Assembly (NCBI GenBank): GCA_023458875.1
Contig: JAEWXO010000032.1
Location: forward strand, 1-6,728
Direction: 5' to 3'
Source of the DNA: Bacillota bacterium
GTDB lineage: Bacteria > Bacillota > Clostridia > Oscillospirales > Ruminococcaceae
DNA length: 6,728 nt
Shown one piece after another: positions 1 to 4,282 of the stretch (position 1 is the first letter of the stretch; every line of letters starts with the position of its first letter). A model generated the notes under the pieces. The model made no database searches. It saw nothing but the letters and a program-made list of their open reading frames with translations, and had not been told where the DNA came from. Both the position numbers and the translations under genes were made by a program.

Positions 1-114
1 TATAGATTGAGATTGACATCTCCGGGAGGGGGTGTCATTCTGCTTTATGAGGCCCTTGACAAAATACAGTGCCTACCGATGACAAAATACGTTCACTTTT
101 GGACGACAGAATAG
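1..114 (+). CDS. C-terminal fragment of a possible IstB-like transposition ATPase (partial)
   Basis: Frame 1 is open from the left edge to a TAG at 112-114 and gives 37 residues starting YRLRLTSPGG. Many IstB-type helper ATPases of IS21 elements end near a motif like G(E/D)SYRLR, so the first residues would suit the tail of such a protein, with the rest reading through the element's end repeats. The fragment is too short to prove the family. The open frame could also be chance, because the same DNA is constrained by the 23-24 bp repeats and by a hairpin at 14-37. The G+C content resembles that of the putative element rather than of the neighbouring genes. Confidence 0.25.
   Translation, partial: YRLRLTSPGGGVILLYEALDKIQCLPMTKYVHFWTTE
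14..37 (+). other. GC-rich hairpin with GNRA-type loop in the element end
   Basis: Arms 14-23 (TGACATCTCC) and 28-37 (GGGGGTGTCA) pair over 10 positions, two of them G-U in plus-strand RNA. They close a four-base GGGA loop that fits the GNRA rule. It is followed by ATTCTGCTTT, which is only weakly T-rich, so it is a poor intrinsic terminator. It may be a structured 3' end of the transposition transcript or a DNA structure at the element end. No known RNA family was recognised. Confidence 0.35.
58..114 (+). repeat. Three-copy direct repeat, about 23-24 bp period
   Basis: The core GACAAAATAC occurs exactly at 58-67 and 81-90, and as GACAGAATAG (two changes) at 105-114. The sequences between the cores differ. 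This fits multiple protein-binding sites at a transposon end. It is not a CRISPR array: the units are too short and too few, and the spacing leaves only 13-14 bp between cores. Confidence 0.6.
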
Positions 115-168
115 GTGGTCTCTAACAATTGCTATTAAATATGAATAATATAGAATCAATGTACTTCA

Positions 169-2076
169 TTACATTAAATCATATTTTCTTCTGCTAGGTT
201 TCTTTTTCTTTTCACGATACATCTTCTGATCTGCTTTCATAATAAGCGAATTAAATTTGGTATCTTCTTCAGGAACCTCTATATGCCAGCCAATGCTGAC
301 CTCAAGCTGATATGGTTTTTCGGAACCTTCATTATATTTTGCCAGATTCGCATTTATTCTTGCATGCATTTGATCAGCCTTTTCCTCAGAATAATTTACT
401 CCGAAAATAATAAATTCGTCTCCGCCAAATCTTGCGCATATTTCACCTTCTGTGCACGAATTGCTTACAGCTTTTGCCATGATTTTTATTGCATGGTCTC
501 CTTCCTTATGTCCGAAGTTATCGTTTATGTACTTCATACCATCCATATCCGCGAACATCAGCATTACAGGTAATTTTTCAGCAATACATCTGTTAAATGA
601 ATTTTCTGTATTTTCATGAAATCCATTTCTGTTGTATATCTGTGAAAGAGGGTCAATAACATATAAATTTTCTACTTTTTTCAGAACTCTTTCTATACAC
701 CTAAGCTTTCTGACATTTTCGATTGAATTGCTTATGTTCATAATCCACGTGTGAAAAAGCGGACTTTTCAAAGGAAAATCACTATTGCAGATTATTGCAT
801 ATCCAAGACATCTTTCATTAAAATGTAACGGTGAAAAATAATAAAGCTTGCTGTCTTCAGCGGATGAGTACAAATCAGGGAGCATAACCTGTGAAAGGAA
901 TCCGCTCAGACGCCCGAATTTCTGATCACAGTATACAAGCGGTATCTGCATTATTTCTGTGTATCCGTGAACTGTATACTTATCTATTTCGCAATTATCG
1001 TTGCACTCACAATCCCAGTTGTCACAAAGACACAGAAAGAATTTTTCACATTTTATCATTTCAATATACTGCTTAAGATTTTCTATATTTTTCTCAAGTG
1101 TATCACTTTCAGTTAAATTACATGACATCTGATTTATCATAGGAACATCCTGATGATATCTTTCCATTATCTGATAAGTTTCTTTTTTAAATTTAATTAT
1201 ATCGTCGCAATCAGAGTTATTGCATCCACAGCTATTACCGACAACCAGACTTGTATCAAGAATAATACTTCTTTCCTGTTCTATTCTGATAACTGCATTA
1301 TACACCTGTGCACACGCTATATATCCTGATTCCCTGAGAGGCCTGCCTACTGATGTAATCTGAGGTGAATAATTCTGCGCATTATATATATTATCAAAAC
1401 CGGTTACAAGTACATCTTCAGGCACTCTTAATCCCTTTTCAGTAAGTGCTGAAACAGTACCTATAGCCATAGCATCATTTGCACATATAATTGCTTTCTG
1501 AAGCTTCCCTTCAGAAATAAACTTTTCAACAGCATCTCTGCCGTCACGTTCGCGGAATAAACCATGATAAACCAGTGAGTCATCGTATTCTATTCCGTTT
1601 CTTGAAAGAACTGTTTTAAATGCATTTAATCTTAGTATACTTTCAGGATTTGTATCAGGTCCCGAAACATAATTTACTTCTTTGATACCGTGAGATTCTA
1701 TTATATGACTTACTACTTCACGCATTGCTTGTTCATTATCAATTCCTACATGGTAAAAGCCTTCAATATCGTAGTCAATACTTGATGCAGGCACACCAGC
1801 ACTTTTTAAATTCTCTATTATTTTTTTTGTGTTTTCAGGAGATGAGATAGTATTGGTAAGCAGAATAGCACCATCAATCTGAGCATAGTTTATCAGATTA
1901 TATATGTTGAACTCTCCAATATCATTTACCTTATTTCCCAGAACTCCGCCAAATGCAACAAAATGAGCAACATTTATATTATGCTCAGAAGCAAATTTAT
2001 GTACCCCACTTAAAATAGTTCCTTGATATTCCTGATCTATGCCGGATATAATTACTGCTATGTTCATTACGCCCAT
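169..2076 (-). CDS. LacI-like sensor / GGDEF diguanylate cyclase, soluble
   Basis: Likely makes the second messenger cyclic di-GMP from two GTP in response to a small ligand, probably a sugar. Residues 4-280 form a LacI/ribose-binding-type periplasmic-binding fold (CANDAMAIG at 198-206, VPEDVLVTGFDN at 218-229, PQITSV at 238-243). No helix-turn-helix and no signal peptide precede it, so it should sense inside the cytoplasm. A cysteine-rich, GAF-sized linker covers about 283-455. The GGDEF domain covers about 470-622: DPLSQIYNRNGF at 475-486, FADMDGMKYIND at 508-519, GGDEF at 551-555, VSIGW at 593-597. The active-site motif is intact. At the usual inhibitory RxxD position upstream of GGDEF the residues are TEGE, so product inhibition through that site is not expected. 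The chosen ATG has AGGATGG seven bases upstream; an alternative ATG is codon 4. It is a single-gene unit divergent from the membrane-protein gene. No clear terminator follows; the presumed insertion-sequence end begins within about 40-60 bp. The family call is firm, the ligand unknown. Confidence 0.94.
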   Translation of the reverse strand: MGVMNIAVIISGIDQEYQGTILSGVHKFASEHNINVAHFVAFGGVLGNKVNDIGEFNIYNLINYAQIDGAILLTNTISSPENTKKIIENLKSAGVPASSIDYDIEGFYHVGIDNEQAMREVVSHIIESHGIKEVNYVSGPDTNPESILRLNAFKTVLSRNGIEYDDSLVYHGLFRERDGRDAVEKFISEGKLQKAIICANDAMAIGTVSALTEKGLRVPEDVLVTGFDNIYNAQNYSPQITSVGRPLRESGYIACAQVYNAVIRIEQERSIILDTSLVVGNSCGCNNSDCDDIIKFKKETYQIMERYHQDVPMINQMSCNLTESDTLEKNIENLKQYIEMIKCEKFFLCLCDNWDCECNDNCEIDKYTVHGYTEIMQIPLVYCDQKFGRLSGFLSQVMLPDLYSSAEDSKLYYFSPLHFNERCLGYAIICNSDFPLKSPLFHTWIMNISNSIENVRKLRCIERVLKKVENLYVIDPLSQIYNRNGFHENTENSFNRCIAEKLPVMLMFADMDGMKYINDNFGHKEGDHAIKIMAKAVSNSCTEGEICARFGGDEFIIFGVNYSEEKADQMHARINANLAKYNEGSEKPYQLEVSIGWHIEVPEEDTKFNSLIMKADQKMYREKKKKPSRRKYDLM

Positions 2077-2083
2077 TAAAACA

Positions 2084-2090
2084 CCATCCT
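2084..2090 (-). promoter_or_regulatory. Ribosome binding site of the diguanylate cyclase gene
   Basis: The minus strand reads AGGATGG here, seven bases before the ATG at 2076. It favours that start over the second ATG three codons further in, which has no purine-rich site at a suitable distance. Confidence 0.6.
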
Positions 2091-2124
2091 ATACTGTTAC
2101 ATCTTTTTAATGCTTATAAATCCC

Positions 2125-2148
2125 CAATAAAAAGTGTTTTTTTTATTG
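2125..2148. promoter_or_regulatory. AT-rich palindrome between divergent genes, possible operator
   Basis: Arms CAATAAAAA (2125-2133) and TTTTTATTG (2140-2148) are perfect inverted repeats around a six-base centre. The right arm overlaps the putative -35 element of the membrane-protein gene, and the whole lies in the only intergenic space shared by the two divergent genes. A repressor or other dimeric regulator bound here could act on both. Long A and T runs can also form such palindromes by chance. Confidence 0.35.
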
Positions 2149-2174
2149 TAATTTATTTATTGTTGTGATATTAT
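2146..2174 (+). promoter_or_regulatory. Putative sigma-A type promoter of the membrane-protein gene
   Basis: TTGTAA (2146-2151, four of six matches to TTGACA) is followed after 17 bp by TATTAT (2169-2174, five of six matches to TATAAT). Transcription would start near 2181, giving a leader of about 30 bases with the ribosome binding site inside it. A perfect TATAAT also lies at 2172-2177, but its spacing to any -35-like hexamer is poor. No convincing promoter was found for the minus-strand cyclase gene in the same region. Confidence 0.45.
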
Positions 2175-2193
2175 AATAATATCAGAATCCCTG

Positions 2194-2200
2194 AAAGGAG
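2194..2200 (+). promoter_or_regulatory. Ribosome binding site that fixes a TTG start
   Basis: AAAGGAG ends ten bases before TTG at 2211. The next in-frame ATG is codon 22, inside the first membrane segment and without an SD site, so TTG is the likely start codon. Confidence 0.7.
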
Positions 2201-2210
2201 AAATACTGCC

Positions 2211-2750
2211 TTGCATAATATAAGCTATAAAATAGCTCTTGGTGGAATAATATCATCGCTGTGCCTCTTGTGTATGTTCCTCACAGGAATATTCCCTGCG
2301 CTATATATCACACTTCCGATGATAGCCGGAATACTTATGATGATTATCGCCGTTGAAGTCAATTCGCGTTGGGCATTCCTTACGTTCATTGCAACAAGTT
2401 TACTTTCGTTATTTGTCACATTTGATAAGGAAGCGGCTTTACTGTATATAATGTTATTCGGACATTATCCTATAATAAAGAAGTATATTGACACTATTAA
2501 ATTTAAGCTATTACGTTTTATTACAAAAATAATTATTTTTAATACATGCATTATATGTGAAATATTTATTACGATAAAAATACTTGGCATTTCAGAGTTT
2601 TACGAGGAAATAACTGAAAAAGGGAATATTTATGTATATGGATTTTTACTTATAATGAATTTTGTATGTCTGTCATATGACTATTCTTTAAAAGGAATTT
2701 TCATCTTATATAATAAAAAGCTTAAACCAAGATTACGGAGCAACTACTAA
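2211..2750 (+). CDS. Conserved multi-pass membrane protein of unknown function
   Basis: A 179-residue integral membrane protein with about five or six hydrophobic segments near 8-28, 31-50, 54-72, 74-88 (weak), 104-124 and 138-157, and a basic C-terminus (KKLKPRLR). The motif DKEAALLYIMLFGHYPIIKK (72-91) resembles a conserved segment I recall from a family of uncharacterised Clostridia membrane proteins, sometimes labelled as ECF-type transporter substrate components. That label is not supported by any substrate-binding motif seen here. The start is TTG with a good AAAGGAG. It has its own promoter, is divergent from the cyclase gene, and overlaps the 99-aa gene tail to tail by 18 bp. A terminator for it lies about 55 bp past the stop. 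No function is assigned. Confidence 0.85.
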   Translation: MHNISYKIALGGIISSLCLLCMFLTGIFPALYITLPMIAGILMMIIAVEVNSRWAFLTFIATSLLSLFVTFDKEAALLYIMLFGHYPIIKKYIDTIKFKLLRFITKIIIFNTCIICEIFITIKILGISEFYEEITEKGNIYVYGFLLIMNFVCLSYDYSLKGIFILYNKKLKPRLRSNY

Positions 2751-3032
2751 ATCTATCTCCTTTTTATGAATCAGGTCAATAATTGAATTAACTTTTTTTC
2801 TAAGAAGCACTGTATAAACCAGTGCTTTTTTCATTTCATTTTTCATAATATACAAATCAATTCTCCCTGACAATGAATCAACAAACCTTATTTTTTCTTC
2901 CAGTTCACTATTGTCACCGGAAAGCAGAAGCATGCCAATCTTATATAAATTTTCCTTATTGTAAAGTTTTTCTGTAATTTTAAATGTTGCGGAATTTATA
3001 AACTCAGCATCAACTTTTTCAGAAACATTCAT
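2733..3032 (-). CDS. Small helical protein, third gene of the dynamin cassette
   Basis: A 99-residue protein that I do not recognise. It is charged and looks mostly alpha-helical, with no signal peptide, membrane segment, cysteine or DNA-binding motif. The ATG lies 3 bp after the stop of the upstream gene and has AGGAG nine bases ahead, within that gene's last codons, so the two are very likely co-transcribed and translationally coupled. Residues 15-24 (SATFKITEKL) match dynamin residues 427-436 (AATFEMKEKL) at six of ten positions, and the DNA matches at 26 of 30 bases. This may be chance, a shared binding motif or a short duplication. The 3' end overlaps the convergent membrane-protein gene by 18 bp. 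It may be a regulator or adaptor of the dynamin; this rests on position only. Confidence 0.75.
   Translation of the reverse strand: MNVSEKVDAEFINSATFKITEKLYNKENLYKIGMLLLSGDNSELEEKIRFVDSLSGRIDLYIMKNEMKKALVYTVLLRKKVNSIIDLIHKKEIDLVVAP
2805..2831 (+). terminator. Intrinsic terminator of the membrane-protein gene, inside the opposite gene
   Basis: Arms AAGCACTG (2805-2812) and CAGTGCTT (2820-2827) form an eight-pair stem with a seven-base loop, running into six T (2826-2831). The T run follows the stem only on the plus strand, so it serves the plus-strand gene that stops at 2750. It lies within codons of the minus-strand 99-aa gene, so the membrane-protein transcript would be antisense to that gene's 3' part. 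Confidence 0.7.
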
Positions 3033-3035
3033 AAG

Positions 3036-4157
3036 TTATTTCTCCTTCTCTGAATCTGCATTTATGATTCTGTTTACTATCTTAATCTTTGAATCAGCAG
3101 CCTGATAGAGCATATTTTTAAGCTGAATATAAAAATAATCTTCTATTCTCTTTGTAAATTCTGTAACTATATTATTTTTATTTAGTACTTCCTTATACTC
3201 CAGTTCGGTTTTAGAAATTGCAATCTTAACATGATTTGCAAGGCAGCGATTAAACAGTTCTATTGCTGAATTCTTTATTAGCATTCCCTCCTCATCCAAA
3301 CGGAAGCTCATTATTTCAGAAATATAATCAAGATAGAACTCTGATATTTCATTCATAATATCAGAATTTAAATCAAGATACATATTTTTAAAATCATTTT
3401 CGAAAACAAGCCATATGTCTTCAGCATTTTTATCTATATTTCCATACTCAAATAATTTTACAAACCTTGCAAATTCATCAGGATTGTTAAAGGAAAAATA
3501 ATGCTCATATGTTCTTTCAAGAAATGTCTTATAATGAATATCAAACCTGTTGTCTATTCTATACTGAGAGCTTTTTAGTTCCTTTGAATATTTACTTTTA
3601 AAAAATCTTACATTGTCAGGAATTACTCTGAATATTTCTGTTTTATCCGAATTAAGAAAATACTCATAAATCTTTATATTAAATACTCCAAACTCACTAT
3701 ATGCCTGTTTTAATATTTCATCTGATTTATGAATGTCTGTGTAACCTGCACGTCTTTTTTCATTATACAGTATGACATTTATACCTGCTGTTCCTGCTTT
3801 ACGGTACATTTTATCAACAAGATAATGAAGGTCTTCCTTGTTATATGGAAAATCTGCAAAAATAAGTACTTTTCCTATTTTGACCTTATTCTGATCGGTT
3901 AATATTGTTTTTACATCAATACCTGAAACCGGAAATTCAAGTATTCTGCCGTCAGGAACCTTTGATGTGTATACCATTATCTTCTTTCCGTCAGATATTA
4001 CATTTTCTTCGTTGGAATGAATAAAAATATAGCTTTTGCTTATTTTTAATGAATTTGTATCAATAATTTGTCCGTCCGGCATAAGCTCCTGTGCAAATCT
4101 ATACCTGATATCATCGCCTACACAAATAATGAAATTGTTATTACCTATGTTCCTCAT
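3036..4157 (-). CDS. Unrecognised 373-aa protein, second gene of the dynamin cassette
   Basis: I do not recognise the family. From the preferred ATG it opens MRNIGNNNFIICVGDD. The first ~165 residues alternate hydrophobic strands (NNFIICVGDD, SYIFIHSNE, GKVLIFADF, GINVILYNE) with helices, suggesting an alpha/beta domain but without a P-loop or any catalytic motif I can name. The rest is long, charged and helical, ending in a probable amphipathic helix region and EKEK. There is no signal peptide or membrane segment. The reading frame is open back to an ATG at 4274 (412 aa), 8 bp after the dynamin stop, but that ATG has no SD site, whereas the ATG at 4157 has GGAGG nine bases upstream. The extra 39 codons would also use CGG, CCC and GGG, and that DNA can fold into hairpins. 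Position between the dynamin and the 99-aa gene suggests a partner of the GTPase; the actual role is unknown. Confidence 0.83.
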   Translation of the reverse strand: MRNIGNNNFIICVGDDIRYRFAQELMPDGQIIDTNSLKISKSYIFIHSNEENVISDGKKIMVYTSKVPDGRILEFPVSGIDVKTILTDQNKVKIGKVLIFADFPYNKEDLHYLVDKMYRKAGTAGINVILYNEKRRAGYTDIHKSDEILKQAYSEFGVFNIKIYEYFLNSDKTEIFRVIPDNVRFFKSKYSKELKSSQYRIDNRFDIHYKTFLERTYEHYFSFNNPDEFARFVKLFEYGNIDKNAEDIWLVFENDFKNMYLDLNSDIMNEISEFYLDYISEIMSFRLDEEGMLIKNSAIELFNRCLANHVKIAISKTELEYKEVLNKNNIVTEFTKRIEDYFYIQLKNMLYQAADSKIKIVNRIINADSEKEK

Positions 4158-4282
4158 CACAACAAACCTCCAGTTGAGATTTTTTAAAGTCCCGCTTATG
4201 CAAATCAGACTCAATAAGGGATTATTTTCTGTCTCACAAATAAATATTATGTCTGCCCGACAGGCATAAGTCATCTTTTTTG
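4158..4282 (-). promoter_or_regulatory. Leader-like gap between dynamin gene and second gene
   Basis: If the second gene starts at 4157, these 125 bp are non-coding. They hold an SD GGAGG (4167-4171) and several possible stems. A nine-pair hairpin at 4247-4269 (loop CCCGA, one G-T pair; one mismatch when read as minus-strand RNA) is followed on the minus strand by TATTTATTT. TCCCTTAT and ATAAGCGGGA can pair with a two-base bulge, and TTGAG can pair with CTCAA just before the SD. This would suit RNA-level control of the downstream pair, such as attenuation or processing. No known riboswitch class was recognised. The alternative is that this is coding sequence for a 39-residue extension. Confidence 0.4.

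Larger units (their letters stand above)
1..127 (+). mobile_element. Probable right end of an insertion sequence (IS21-like?)
   Basis: Three direct repeats, GACAAAATAC at 58-67, GACAAAATAC at 81-90 and GACAGAATAG at 105-114, lie 23 and 24 bp apart. Arrays of this type at element ends are the transposase-binding sites known for IS21-family elements. Positions 1-114 are about 44% G+C, while 115-168 are about 26%, so the composition shifts where the element would stop. Read from the right on the minus strand, the end could start at TGTTAGAGACC (from 127) or at TGTCGTCC (from 108); both begin with the usual TG. The other end and the target duplication lie outside the window, so the boundary is not fixed. 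Family assignment is inference. Confidence 0.45.

Noticed and set aside
283..573. Plus-strand open frame of 96 codons
   Set aside because: It is fully antisense to the conserved GGDEF domain and has no convincing ribosome binding site.
891..1076. Plus-strand open frame of 61 codons
   Set aside because: Antisense to the cyclase linker region and resembles no protein family.
2225..2419. Minus-strand open frame of 64 codons
   Set aside because: Antisense to the membrane-protein gene, which has its own promoter, SD and coherent hydrophobic segments.
2733..4157. Toxin-antitoxin pair formed by the 373-aa and 99-aa genes
   Set aside because: Neither protein shows a known toxin motif or a DNA-binding antitoxin motif; short spacing alone is not enough.
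4036..4269. Plus-strand open frame of 77 codons
   Set aside because: Antisense to the start of the second cassette gene; apparent hydrophobicity comes from the complementary T-rich strand.
4247..4269. Hairpin after the dynamin stop as a true intrinsic terminator
   Set aside because: On the minus strand the stem has a mismatch and only an interrupted T tract, and the T6 run lies on the plus side eight bases away. I list it as part of a possible leader only.
4158..4282. Cyclic di-GMP riboswitch that would tie the cassette to the cyclase
   Set aside because: The conserved sequence blocks of known cyclic di-GMP riboswitches are not present here or in the other intergenic regions.
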